Of a stretch of DNA of 64,000 nucleotides, positions 52,701-63,429 are shown one piece after another. A program made the translations under genes and the position numbers. Where the stretch lies: contig JAJKFJ010021684.1 in NCBI GenBank assembly GCA_027382625.1, forward strand, positions 1 through 64,000. Reading direction: 5' to 3'. Numbering within the stretch: the stretch's first letter is position 1; each line of letters starts with the position of its first letter. The notes under the pieces are model-generated. The model was not told the DNA's origin, did no database searches, and saw only the letters and a program-made list of their open reading frames with translations. This DNA is from Tetmemena sp. SeJ-2015 (taxonomy: Eukaryota > Ciliophora > Spirotrichea > Sporadotrichida > Oxytrichidae).

Positions 52701-55700
52701 GATTGCCATCCTCTTCTTTATAAACTTGGACATTGAGAGTATATGTAGTTTTGAGAGAAGGGTCTCCTCCGTCTATAACAATATAACATTATTATTCTCT
52801 AAGAGTAATTGAAATGGAAAAGTTGCCTGCATCATTAGAACTTGGCTCCAAGAATACCTTTGAACCAGACTCATCATAATTTCCAAACGAGGGTATGCCT
52901 GAAACTATTAACTGTACCATTTAATCTTGAACCTTCTGAATGGTTGGAAACACAAAGTTAAAAGTGCTTTGAACTGACATTTTAACAGGGGAAAGCTCAG
53001 TCAAAAAAGTGGGAGGATTTCTCTTAGGTGCAGACACTGTTAACTTGAATAAATTAGAATGTTATAGAGTTTTCAAGCTTTATCTTTTAGTCTGTAATCA
53101 CAGAGCCAGTGATTGTAATACTAAATACACCTATTGCATCAAGTGATGATGTCTAGTAGCTAATTGAATTTAAAGTATCATCAAATCCAATGAAGTTACT
53201 TAGCATGGCTGTAGTTGAGAGAGACATTTATAATATAATGGGTTATAAAATTTAATTTTGTAGGATGGAATGAAGCCAAAATCCTCTTGTTAAATGAAAG
53301 GAAGCACTGTGATTATCTACTTCTCATCTCCTAAAAATTAGTTAAATATTTCTAATGTGTAGGTGAAAAGAGTCTTTTGAGCATTTGGTTAGATTGATTT
53401 CGTCGTACAATTAGTAATTTCTACAATCACTGTCTCCTCAAGCCTAGCTCCTGTTTTTTGAAAACAGCTGATAAATTGAAATAGAATAGACTACTTATAG
53501 ATTTATCTGAGGTAGATATCGAAATGATTCCGTTCGTTAAAATTAATTTGAGTTTGGTTCTGGTATGATATCTTAGAGGATACTGTGGTATAGGTTGAAT
53601 TGAAGTGATACTAAGCTGTAGTTTACATATTAGCCGCAAAAAGTCTGACTCAAATTAATTAAAAAGTGAAAGCATATTCCAGTTGTTGAAGCTGATATTT
53701 AGCGCTGGCTCTCCCACTTTATACTTGTACAAATAAATATTTCAAAGTTGATTAGATTCCTGGATAAGACACTAAGATTGGCAAAAACTTAAAGTTAATA
53801 TTAAGCATAGTACAGCCTTATAAGATTTCTAAGTTTATTTCTGTTCGATTTAACAAAGATTAGACTGCTGCCAGTAAGCATTGTAATTCCTCTTAAATAT
53901 GCAGTTTGATTTCCTATAAGAGTCTAATTCGTTGTAAAATAATTTGAAATTTATTGTGTAAGGAAATGTAATGCTGTGGTTTGTAGAATTGATTTCTAAA
54001 AACGATAAAGTTAGCTTTGCAATTGAGTATTGGATATCTGTATAATTGCAAATGCTGTTTAAAATTAAGTTGCTTTTAACAAAAGGTTCGAAGGATACTA
54101 TCTGGGGATTAAAATATAACTTAATTATCTCCTATGTAGAAGGTAAAAATTCATATTCGTTTTAAAGGTGAATGTGTAATTCTTCACTGTAGTCTAATAT
54201 CAGTTCTTCGCATCTGCAGTTATAGTAAATACTCAGTGTAGAAGTAGTATTAATGGTCGTTGGATTTCCAGGTATGGTCATTCCCTTAATTTTTTTTTTT
54301 AAATTGGTCTTTTAAAAATTAAATAGATTAAGGGGCCTTGGCCGGGGGAAAAAAAATTATATACGTAGGATACCAGCCTTTTGATATTGTAAGATTTCTG
54401 TTCAATGAATTGTAGGAGTATATAGTTGTCGCAAATGGTTCTGAGAAATCTATCACTTAAACAAGTAAATTAAATTATTGGTCCAGGCAAAATTAGGGCA
54501 AGATACTTGCTGTGAATAATGGAATTGTTTATTCCACATCTTAGTTTGCATAGTATACAATAATTATACTTGTAATTTCGATAATTTACTTTAAAATGAA
54601 AAGTTTAATCTACATATATCTACTAAAGATCTTGCTCGTAATTAAAAGATCTGCAAGGATTCACGAAATTTAGAGGAACATAGTTTTATTTAATTAAAAC
54701 AGATATGGTTCCATTCCTACCATTTAGTAAATTCCCTTCTTATAAAGATAAAATTATATTATTCCCGACTATTGACACGTTATGAAGTCCCTCATCAAGC
54801 AAGGAATTCGACTATATTGTAAAATTCCTTGTAGTTAAATTAACTGCGCCAACTACGAATGAAGGAAGAGTATTTGAGCCATCTAAACTCTAAATATCCC
54901 TATTTTTAATAAAATTAATACTCTTATAGTTTATTAAAACGCTCTCATTGACTGGTCCACAGTATTAAGTATTTGAAACCATTTGATTGTAGGCATAAAC
55001 TGTTGCTGTGTCATTTATAGTGTAGTTTGAAAAGGTAGGTAAGCTATAAGGCTTGATGATGGCACTTATGCAGTTGTGATGAAAGTATATTGTAAGGTTA
55101 GCATCTTTGAATTAAATAACCTTGCCTTAGACGACTTTAAATTCAAATATAATGTATGTATATAGACTAAGCTAGCTCTTACTAGGTACTAAAATACTTG
55201 TCCTGCTAAAAATAGAGAAATAAAAGTTTACTAAATTAGTCGTGTTTTATGGAGTAATTACTGTGAAGGGGTATTCAGAAGAACACCAGGATCAGAAGCA
55301 GCACTTTATAACACTAATGGCTATTGAAAAGTTGAAACTAAAGAGATGGGCAAGCAGAGTTGTTGCTCAAAGAGTGCTTCCAGGAAGTTAGATTTACTTT
55401 ATCACTTAAATTAAATTCTTTAGACATAATTTATCTGCTAGTCCAGAATAAATATCGTGGTGCACATCCTCAATTGTGTAGTTATTGATATCTGCGCTTG
55501 CACAGATGTCAACTAAATACTAATAATTATTGCATAAACCTTTAAAAATAATATTTGAATTTACATAGACGGTATCTGTAAAGGATATGTAAACACTAGC
55601 TTATTCGACATAGTATTATCTCACAAAATATAAGGTAAATCAATATTACATATTTAAAAAAAATTTGAAGAGTAAATTAGCAAAAAATATAAGAAACTAT

Positions 55701-58700
55701 TAGAAGCAACTTTTTAATATTAAATTTGATGAAATTTCGTATCAGGTTCCTAATATCAAGATTTTTGGATAAATAAGAAAGTAGAAAGTAAATTATATAT
55801 CTTTTTAAAGAAGGATATTTTTAGATCTTTAAATACCAAGATTCATAATTATTGTTACTATCTTGTGGATCTTGTATAAAATCTATTAGCAATTTTAAAT
55901 AATTTTAAACTTAATTGAGAGTATTAATAAACTAAAGTCTAGTATTTTATAATAAGATTTATAATTAGTGTTTATTAATTAATTATTCTTTTTCTAATAA
56001 AACAGCTTTTCCTTTATTGTAAATACCATTAAATAATTTTTTTCTGGTGGTAATTTTAGAGTTTTTGTAAACTTAATCTTTCATAAAAAATATAGATGGT
56101 AATTAAAACCCCTCCTAAAACTAATGCTATTACTCTTGAACTTATTAATCTCTTCTTATCATAATTTTAATCTTAAGACGTTAAAATTTAAAATCATTTT
56201 CTATTCTACAATATCAATTTATTAAATTGCAATATTTGCAAGAAATAATTTACCATTATGATTCCCAGTTGGGCTTAAAAAAAAGATATTTAATTTTATT
56301 TGCTTGCCCATGTCATTATGTTAAAGTATACAATATTTTAAAGTAATCTGCAAAGAGACTATATAAAATTTAAAAAGATCTTAAATTTTTTAAGTATTAA
56401 TACATTTAAGATATATATTTTTTTAAAAATATAAAACTAAATTTATTTTAGACTTGTAATTGATACCATCCACATTATAACTATTCTTATTAAAATAAAT
56501 CTAAATAGTTAATAAAATATGCTTTGTAAAAGCATACAAAATATTTATTTTTGGAATGGTTTAAGCTAAAAAGTAATATATTATTTAAGTAAATTTAAGA
56601 AATTATATATAACTAAATAAAAATCGATTCAAACCTATAATTCAATTTTAATTATATAAATCATTATATAGAGTAGTTTCCTCAGCAAAGACAGAGTTTA
56701 AAATTAAAATATTAAGAATTTTGATGCTTTTAAAAAATGAGAACTTAATTTTTTTACTTAAAAGATATGCAAATTTATTATAATACATATTATATTATTT
56801 TTTGCAGCCTATTATGCAAAAGCTTCCCAAAATGTAATAAAATAATTTATCTGTAAACATTTTTTACTATCCCATTCTTAATTTAATGCATGAATTATTT
56901 TAATTAATTTAAACTATATTAGAAATGTAATGATAGAAATGAAAATTACAAATAAATTAATTTTGAATTTGTAATAGTGGAAGTTAAAATTATAAGTTTG
57001 GTAGTGCATTATGCAAGTGCTGCTAGAGTTGATACTGACAGTGGGATAATTGACTCGATAGGGAAGATAATTTAATTTTAAGCGTGGTGTTTGAGACAAA
57101 TATACAAATATAAATATATTGTGAGACTATGTGATCCATGGTGTAATTCTAAGCGGAATAAGCCGTATAATAGCAAGGCGATTCACTCACAGGTAATATT
57201 TTTAGTAGAAAGTACTTTGCAAAGTATTTCCCACTCGGCAGTTGGTATTACATTATATAATTAATCAAGTTAAAATATTTTTACTCAATTAATCATGAAA
57301 ATAGTAGAGGCTCATATTATAAACTCCTAGATAAGTATTAGAGGGCGAGCTTATTCTTATGTAAGGACTAGTCGTGGATAAAATAAATTTTAAATAAATT
57401 AAATTATGTGGGATTATTGGAGGAGAAAATTAATTCATTAAATATTAATTATAAAACTGTATTAAGGATGGTGTTATTTGGGACTAAACCATAATATATC
57501 TGAGTTACGCTGCAGCTCATACTCTCAATTTAAATGTTGATTTAATCTGGTCTGAAAGTGTTTATGTAATATACTTAATCGGCAAGTGGGGTGTGGGTTG
57601 TATAAGTGTCCACATCTGAGTTTATTCCGCAAGGAAATCAAAAACAAATTAAAAATCGAAAAGTAAAGTTATTACAAAGCTAAAATATATAAGAGTTTAA
57701 TATTGAATTAATATTTTAGAGATAGAGAAGAGCTCTAATCTAAAAATAAAATAAGCATCTTTAGTCAAGAACTAATTGGTCATGGCGATAGTTACATTGA
57801 AAGTATAGTTTATCGAAATATTTAATCACTTTATAGATTTTTAATTTATATTAATAGGGGAAACAGATAGCGCGAGAACAGTTGCCAGTGAATTATTTAA
57901 AGCAGACTTACTATTACAGCTATCGAAACTACTGGAGAGCGAGATCACGTAAGATTTCTATTTGGAGTAGGTACCAAAAAAGCTATCAAAAGTACTGGAG
58001 CTGCCAACTATGTATCCCTGTAAATCGAAGAAATTAGAAAAAGATGTCAATTTTCTTTAATATATTTTATTATTCCAGCAGCAGCATATGAGTATGGATT
58101 ACGCATCACAATATCAACTGTGTATTCATAATAAACGTAGGAAGAATTCCCATAGAAGAACTTTCCTACTATTGATTAAGGAAAATTCAATTTCATTCAT
58201 AATTGCTTCAAACTTAATTTTTATAATATTAAGAAAATAGAATTGCATTTGCAAAATTGATAAATTAAATTCAAATAATTTCAGACAATCCACCTTTGCT
58301 TCAGTGTCTGTTAGTGAAGAGAGTTCTAGTTTCTCATTATAATTGCTTTAATTACCTATCCAGTTTAGTAGCTAATGGCAGTTTGAATTATAGTTTAAGA
58401 GTTGATTGGATTGTAATCAAATTGAACACATTGTCATCTACTACTAATATCTGAGATCAGAAAAGTTTTGAAAAGTTTGAAATTAATAGATAAAAGACAA
58501 TAAGTTGACATTAAAAATTAGGTATTTACATCTAAGTTGAAGTAAAACTCCAGTCTGATGTAGTAAAACTCCATCTTTAAAATTTCTGAAACTAGCCAAT
58601 CAGAGACTCTGCTTTGCTTAATAATTTGTAATTATTAAGTCTCTGATTGGCTAGTTTCAGAAATTTTAAAGATGGAGTTTTACTACATAAGACTGGAGTT

Positions 58701-60600
58701 TTACTTCAACTTAGATGTAAATACCTAATTTTTAATGTCAAACTTATTGTCTTTTATCTATTAATTTCAAACTTTTTCAAAAACTTTTCTCGATCTCAGA
58801 TATTAGTAGTAGATGACAATGTGTTCAATTTGATTACAATCCAATCAACTCTTAAACTATAATTCAAACTGCCATTAGCTACTAAACTGGATAGGTAATT
58901 AAAGCAATTATAATGAGAAACTAGAACTCTCTTCACTAACAGACACTGAACAAAGGTGGATTGTCTGAAATTATTTGAATTTAATTTATCAATTTTGCAA
59001 ATGCAATTCTATTTTCTTAATAGTAATCCCCCTGAGGGTCTCTTTAAATTTAAACTTTTACCCAAGTATCGCAAAAAAAACTTTGTTTTAAGAAGAAAAT
59101 AAAACTTTCACATTTGCAATATGATGATGTTTAAGTCTTCCACTATTCCAAAAATATAAGTATATATATTCAGAAGAGATATAATGAGTCCTTTGAATTA
59201 TCTCTCTTTTTATTTTTGGTAATATCTAGATTATAAAACGTTAAAATTAGATTTCGATGATTTGAAAAGTTGAGACCATGGAGAGTGAAGGTGTTGCTTA
59301 TTATATTTTTGCAATTGTAAGATTTGAGGCGTCAAGATTTAGAATTGATATGTAATCGGTATCTGCTGAAGCCGTAGTATAGGCAGTTGCTATTGAGTAG
59401 TAAGTGGGATCATCCCCCTTAAAAATAAAGCTTAACTTAGATTAATCAAAGGTTTTGCTATTTATTTTTTAAAAAATTTATAGTTTTATTTAACAAAGTG
59501 ATATTTACTAAATTGATTTTTTAAGTAATAATAGGTTTGAACCCCGTTTTCAAAAAATAATTTATTTAAAAAGAAGTTTAATAATCTAAACCCCTGCACA
59601 ATTGTGATGTTGTTGACGTTATCCAAGACACGCTCATTCACATAAATAATCCAGTGGTATATCTTTAATATATTTAATGAGTAGATTGCTGTTGAGGTAC
59701 CAACAGTGGGCGTGGCATACATTTGTTTGAAAACCAGATTTGAATAATGAACTCCCAACAGTTGCCATCTGTTGTTACCAAATTAAGCTAAGGCAATGTA
59801 GCCGTCTTCTTAAAAAGCAATAGACTTCGTGTTCAAAAGCTGAGATGTATAAGTAACTCTCACATTTTGATAAAGCTCAGAATTATTAGACCAAAAAATC
59901 ACATAAATTACAGAGAATTAATATCTAACAGTTTCACCATCTATTTACCTTCAAATAGATTAAGGAAAAATATTAAGTAACTTAAATCCCACTACTTTTG
60001 TTAGAGTAATAAGATCTTTAAAGTTCAAAATTTATATTAGATTTAATTTTAAAATTTTAATTTTTTTTAAAAAGAAAAGAAAAATTTTTTTTTAAATTTT
60101 AAAAAAAAAAAATAAAATAAATATTTATTGGAAAATTTTTTTTAAAATTTAAAAATTTTAAAAAATTTTTTTCTTTTACTTTTCAAAAAAAATAAAAAAA
60201 TTTTTTAAATTTTAGAATGAAAAATTTTTAAATTTTTAATTATTTTTTTGAAGTATATTTAATGAATTAAATAATAGTTTCGAAGTATAGAAGATGACTG
60301 CTAGCAAATGATATAAAGATTAGGAATTCATGAGGATAGCTGCAGCAGTGCCCGATTATCTGAGTGCTATGGCAGCAACTGAGCATACCACTGGGCTATA
60401 GATTAATAAATAAAAGCTTTAAAAACAAACATTATAATATTTCATTGTGTTTTATAATATTAAAAACTGTTTAATTTTTAATTTGAATAGATAATTTATG
60501 CGTAAATTTGCATTCCCTCAGGCCTCACATATTCTACATAAGGCTAAGTTCCGCAGCCATATGTGGAAGCGGCATATTAAATTGCACCTCCCATTATAAA
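49768..60600 (-). CDS. CADG-like multi-membrane protein, array gene 5 (germline form, much interrupted)
   Basis: The stop TGA at 49768-49770 closes a long charged tail (VIRNKKKKRKSSKMREIARKY, GKLSLDEINEDEFQFMKGK). It is only 304 bp from the start of gene 4. The membrane block is at 50.54-51.94 kb (SVILGLSLKKLWMLIQTLQV, IGWYIIFVTLFNILVNW). CADG-like ectodomain follows at 52.0-55.5 kb (NPPTFLTELSPVKMSVQSTF, DKLLKLDNTAPIVNLNAIQF). N-terminal blocks are at 57.8-60.6 kb (YVYYEYTVDIVMRNPYSYAA, ISILNLDASNLTIAKIQQAT, QPYVEYVRPEGMQIYAQII). The start was not found; it lies above 60.6 kb, perhaps near 61.0 kb. The 55.65-57.1 kb stretch and an 800-bp inverted duplication at 58.2-59.0 kb carry no readable family sequence and are probably eliminated. 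Confidence 0.7.
50986..50995. other. 10-nt IES in gene 5 (pointer ACACT)
   Basis: AGTGT (plus strand) at 50986-50990 and 50996-51000. Removal joins KFGTL to LIFYNEEDFASLIQVV. The position equals the IES of genes 2 and 3, with an unrelated pointer and content. Confidence 0.65.
51895..51941. other. 47-nt IES in gene 5 (pointer TAA)
   Basis: TTA (plus strand) at 51895-51897 and 51942-51944. Removal gives GCGACTAAGGCATTAGCT, that is ATKALAGMASAASSA, matching AATKALQMMATAASSA in gene 2. It lies 10 bases from the intron below. Confidence 0.7.
51952..51983 (-). other. 32-nt intron in gene 5
   Basis: GTAAGG...TCTAAAG at the family's conserved phase-1 site; splicing gives PDD-AATK. Confidence 0.7.
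52440..52492. other. 53-nt IES in gene 5 (pointer AAGTT)
   Basis: AACTT (plus strand) at 52440-52444 and 52493-52497. Removal gives GTAAAGTTCAGTGAT, joining GEVVIVK to FSDKLLKLDN. GT-AG splicing at the same place would leave the wrong frame, so this is an IES rather than an intron. Confidence 0.7.
55650..57100. other. AT-rich interruption of gene 5 without readable coding sequence
   Basis: A long, strongly AT-rich stretch in which I see no family motif, no second-copy repeat and no RNA signature. Coding-like blocks resume on both sides. The simplest reading is one or more long IESs. Confidence 0.35.
58334..58600 (-). pseudogene. Response-regulator receiver domain fragment (left arm)
   Basis: With TAA/TAG as Gln the minus strand reads ILVVDDNVFNLITIQSTL followed by KLQFKLPLATKLDRQ. 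ILVVDDN with its paired Asp residues is the acidic pocket at the start of a CheY-like receiver domain. The phosphorylated Asp strand and the conserved Thr and Lys are absent. The frame ends at TGA 58334-58336, so only about the first quarter to third of the domain is present. Confidence 0.6.
58647..58916 (+). pseudogene. Response-regulator receiver domain fragment (right arm)
   Basis: The mirror copy of the left-arm fragment, open from ATG 58647 to TGA 58914-58916 with TAA/TAG as Gln. The receiver motif starts near 58797. Codons before the motif (MASFRNFKDGVLLHKTGV) contain a duplicated GGAGTTTTACT stretch and do not look like a receiver-protein N-terminus. It is probably a single macronuclear segment of a hybrid histidine kinase or response regulator, displaced from its parent gene. 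Confidence 0.6.
60040..60260. repeat. Low-complexity A/T tract
   Basis: About 220 bp composed almost wholly of runs of A and T, inside the 5' part of gene 5. A similar short tract lies at 60650-60735. This is probably IES sequence; homopolymer length errors are also likely here. Confidence 0.6.
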
Positions 60601-61224
60601 TTAGCTACAAATAAATATAAAAAATGAAAGAATTAATTTAAAGTTTTTGTTATTTTTAATAAAAATGAAAAAAATTTTTATTTTAAAAATTTATTTTTCC
60701 AAAATTAATTTCTTTTTAAAATTTTTTTTAATCTGATAAAGAAAAGAGTAAAGATAAAAAAATTTGAATTAAACCAAAAACAAAATTGTTGTAATTCTAC
60801 CCTTTTATTTTATTTAATTTCACATACTCAGCCCCCCAGGGGAAAATTTATTAAAAGATTAATCTACCCCGTTTAAGCCTTATAAATATAGGAGTAATGA
60901 GACTACTTAAAAAAGAAGCTTGGACTTTTAATTTGTATCCATTTTATAAATTAAAACCAAACCCTTCTAAATCACTACCCATATCCTTTTCAAATCCTAA
61001 ATCTCAATCAGAGAGGTTTTTTTAGAATAATTCTATTAAAATAACCAAACTTCCTGCATGTTCCCAAACATATTGCTGCAGAGTGTTGTGGGTGTAAATA
61101 TCTAGAATTATTATAATGCAAGTTAGAATAAGTTTCGAATATATTTAGAAGGTTTGTTGTATAAGCGTGAACGAAGTAGTTTGTGCGCATTTGGATTAGC
61201 TTAATTAAGAGAATCTTATTACTT

Positions 61225-62750
61225 TCACTGATCCTCTTGGTCTTCAGCTTTCTCGTCAACATACCCGAATTCCTTGTTAATGTGAGCTTTAGTTGGCTTA
61301 AGGGCGAGAAAACCCCGAGGGATCCCTTTGTCTTTATGAATGACGAAGAAATGTTTTAGCCCTTAGGGGCGGAAGATCTTAATGTCTAGGGAAAGACCTT
61401 TGCTTTCGAAGGTGATCTTGATTTTGTACTTCTGTTCATCAGGCTCAACTTTACTTCTTCTTCCTCCTGCTTTGCGTCGAAGTAGTCTTGTATAACTTCA
61501 ACGATGGTGTCAGGGTTCTCTTATATCACAAAGCCGATGTCAAGGCCTGGAATCTCCTCATAGAGCTTAATGTCCTTGGTGGGCTTGATGATCTCGACCT
61601 CCACTGCCTTTTCTTCTTCGTCGTCATTTGCGCCTCTGCGTCTATCGTTGAAGGTTGCTCTGTTGCGCTGAGCAAGAGCCTGGCGTTGAGATCTCTCCTG
61701 CTAGGCTTTGAGATCATTGATTTCCTTTCTTCTGGTCATCTCAGCTAAGTAATCGGCGTTGGTGGGAACTGGGCCGTTGAACCAAGGGTGAGCCTCAATC
61801 TCCTGCATGTTAAATAGAAATGAGAAGTTCATTCTGTCTTGGGAGTGATACTGAAGGGCTCTCCAGATAAAGTTCTTGAAATCCTCTGAGAAGAAGTTGG
61901 CATCTCTGTCTTGAGAGTGGTATCTCCAGAATGCAGAGGGGTTGTTGTTCTTGATCAAGGCGTAGAAGAAGTCGTCTGCCACAGCCTGCTTGAAAGGAGG
62001 CAAGCTAGACACCAAGATGAACAAAACGATGTTAAGGGCAAAGAGGTCCATCAATAGTATAAAAAAGCTTAGAAAGTCCACGTCAACTCCTCTGTACATA
62101 TTTCCTTCGTTAATCTCAGGAGCTTAATAGGGAACAGTACCCAATTGAGTCTTTAAGAAGCCATAGTAGCCTCCCTCAGTGTTTCTGCCTGCAAGAGGAC
62201 CTGCAAAGCCGAAATCAGCGATCTTGATTCTGAAGTTCTTGTCAAGAAGAATATTATCTGGCTTGATATCTCTGTGTGCGAATCCTTCTCCATGTACATA
62301 CTTTAAAGATGAAAGCATCTGCTTGTAAATGTATCTAGCATAGTCTTCTCTGAAGGGTCCAGAGTTATTATATTTTGAATTGCTTATTTTCAATATAGTT
62401 CTTAACGTAATAGAAGAGTTCACCGCCATCAGCGATTTCGTTAACTATGACGCAAACGACTTCAATAGGGGGTTCTCCAGGCTTGATGATTTGTGATTTA
62501 GGAATGTAGTCCAAGATGTTCACAATACTTATATGCACATATTTACAATACCTGGGTGTTCGAGTTGGCTAACTGCTCTAGCCTCAGTCTCGATGACATC
62601 TACAGCTTTCTGGTCGAAGCCAGGAGTGGATGTCTTGTGAACTTTGATGGCCACCATGTTGCCATTTGCAGCACGAGCAAGTTTAACCTTGGAGAAGGCT
62701 CCCTTGCCGAGAGTTCTAAAGAGTTCGTAAGTTCCAAGCATTGTTGCCAT
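61225..62750 (-). CDS. Serine/threonine protein kinase, CAMK/SNF1-like (germline form, 4-5 IESs)
   Basis: The start is ATG 62748-62750 (MATMLGTYELFRTLGKGAFS) and the stop is TGA 61225-61227. After removal of segments of 23, 34, 30, 18 and 5 nt, 1416 nt remain, 472 codons. The kinase domain is complete: glycine loop GKGAFSKV, catalytic lysine in MVAIKVHK, HRDIKPDN, DFG in KIADFGFAG, and APE-loop GTVPYQAPE (Gln from TAA). The C-lobe includes GVDVDLFALNIVLFILVSSL and ends at EIEAHPWF. A linker rich in Gln, Arg and Glu follows, then a C-terminal domain (KYKIKITFESKGLSLDI, GLKHFFVIHKDKGIPRGF) of unassigned type, in the position of regulatory domains of SNF1/AMPK-like kinases. No intron was seen. 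It is GC-richer than the array. The segments are in linear order, so the gene is not scrambled. Confidence 0.9.
61449..61453. other. 5-nt frame interruption in the kinase (possible minimal IES)
   Basis: In the gene direction AAGT-A-AAGT occurs here (plus strand ACTT at 61448-61451 and 61453-61456). Dropping 5 nt joins AKQEEEE to VEPDEQKYKIKI in one frame. Without it the reading continues out of frame to no recognisable sequence. Either an IES with one unique base, or a sequence error. Confidence 0.5.
61809..61826. other. 18-nt IES in the kinase (pointer AAC)
   Basis: GTT (plus strand) at 61809-61811 and 61827-61829. The insert FSLFN-like hydrophobic residues sit in DRMN...MQEIEAHPWF, where kinases of this class have no extra residues. 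The length is a multiple of three, so the frame does not test it. Confidence 0.45.
62046..62075. other. 30-nt IES in the kinase (pointer TGGAC)
   Basis: GTCCA (plus strand) at 62046-62050 and 62076-62080. Removal turns VDVD plus ten foreign residues plus LFAL into VDVDLFAL, the expected subdomain IX context (D-x-F/W-A/S-L-G). Confidence 0.85.
62363..62396. other. 34-nt IES in the kinase (pointer AACT)
   Basis: AGTT (plus strand) at 62363-62366 and 62397-62400. Removal joins GGELFYYV to KNSGPFREDYARYIYKQ in one frame, as in CAMK/SNF1 family kinases (GGELF..V...G.L.E..AR). Confidence 0.9.
62522..62544. other. 23-nt IES in the kinase (pointer GTATTGT)
   Basis: ACAATAC (plus strand) at 62522-62528 and 62545-62551. 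Removal joins LEHPGIVN to ILDYIPKSQII in one frame; unremoved, the frame is lost after VNMCI. The longest pointer found, 7 bp. Confidence 0.9.
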
Positions 62751-63059
62751 TGTGTTGAATTTGAGAGAGAAGTTTAAAAGATTATAAATTGCTATTATTT
62801 AATGCTTTACTAATTGCACAAAGATATATTGTAGAATTAAAGTGGATTAGTTAATTATAAGATGATATAAATAATTTAATAGAGAGAAAGATATAAGGGG
62901 AGATGATTTCGATAACTGATTAGACTCAGAAATTATTAGACTTTGAGAAATAGAAGTTAAATATTTATTTTTTCGAAGTTCTTCGTAACTGAAATAGTAC
63001 CTCACAAATTAATGATGTATTATTACAGCTGAGAATTTAATTAAAAAGAGAATTAAATT
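62751..63059. other. Kinase 5' flank, no gene seen
   Basis: AT-rich sequence upstream of the kinase start. No open frame, RNA signature or telomere-addition motif is recognisable. The macronuclear chromosome end for the kinase should lie in or near here. Confidence 0.4.
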
Positions 63060-63425
63060 AGAAATTAAATTAAAATGGAATAAATCAATGACAGTTGAAG
63101 TATGTCCAATTTTAATAATTAGTTCACCATTCGATTCAGCATCAAATTCTAAGAAGTTTTTATCCTTGCAACTTTTGCGTGGGAGTGCTCAATACAGAGT
63201 TATAAGCGACATAAGTTTTAATGAAGATAACGATGAGGATGAAGAGGAGTACGTTATTCATATCTCGCTGTTGAGAGGTGCTACGAAGATGATTAAAGAA
63301 GAAACTCATATTAATTTTTGATTCTCTATCGAACAAGCCACAGATCAGTGGGTGAATCAGTGATTTCAACTGACACTATTTTGCAATTCTGATTTATTAT
63401 TTTAACCAATCACCGATTTTAATTA
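63060..63425 (+). repeat. R1 dispersed element, copy f
   Basis: From TTAAAATGGAATAAATCAAT to TTTTAACCAATCACCGATTT, about 300 bp upstream of the kinase. It shares GGTGCTACGAAGATGATTAA with copy e. Its GATGAGGATGAAGAGGAG run gives an acidic reading frame that I take as incidental. Confidence 0.65.
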
Positions 63426-63429
63426 CAAT

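Larger units (their letters stand above)
58226..59023. repeat. Inverted duplication with 30-bp centre inside gene 5
   Basis: Left arm about 58226-58608, right arm about 58638-59023, identical apart from a few substitutions and 1-3 base indels. The outer ends are TATTAAG and CTTAATA, so a TA target is possible. It interrupts gene 5 between the N-terminal block ending LDASNLTIAKIQ and the block FYGNSSYVYYEYTV. Each arm carries the same receiver-domain fragment, in opposite directions. It could be a foldback element that captured a gene piece, or an inverted duplicated macronuclear segment of another gene. Confidence 0.8.

Noticed and set aside
61488..61748. Plus-strand open frame across the kinase C-terminal region
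   Set aside because: It is antisense to a clearly conserved kinase frame on the minus strand and matches nothing recognisable.
62556..62777. Plus-strand open frame over the kinase start
   Set aside because: Shadow of the N-lobe coding frame.
63160..63321. Acidic open frame (DNDEDEEEY-like) as a gene
   Set aside because: It lies wholly within an R1 repeat copy and is not preserved in the other copies.
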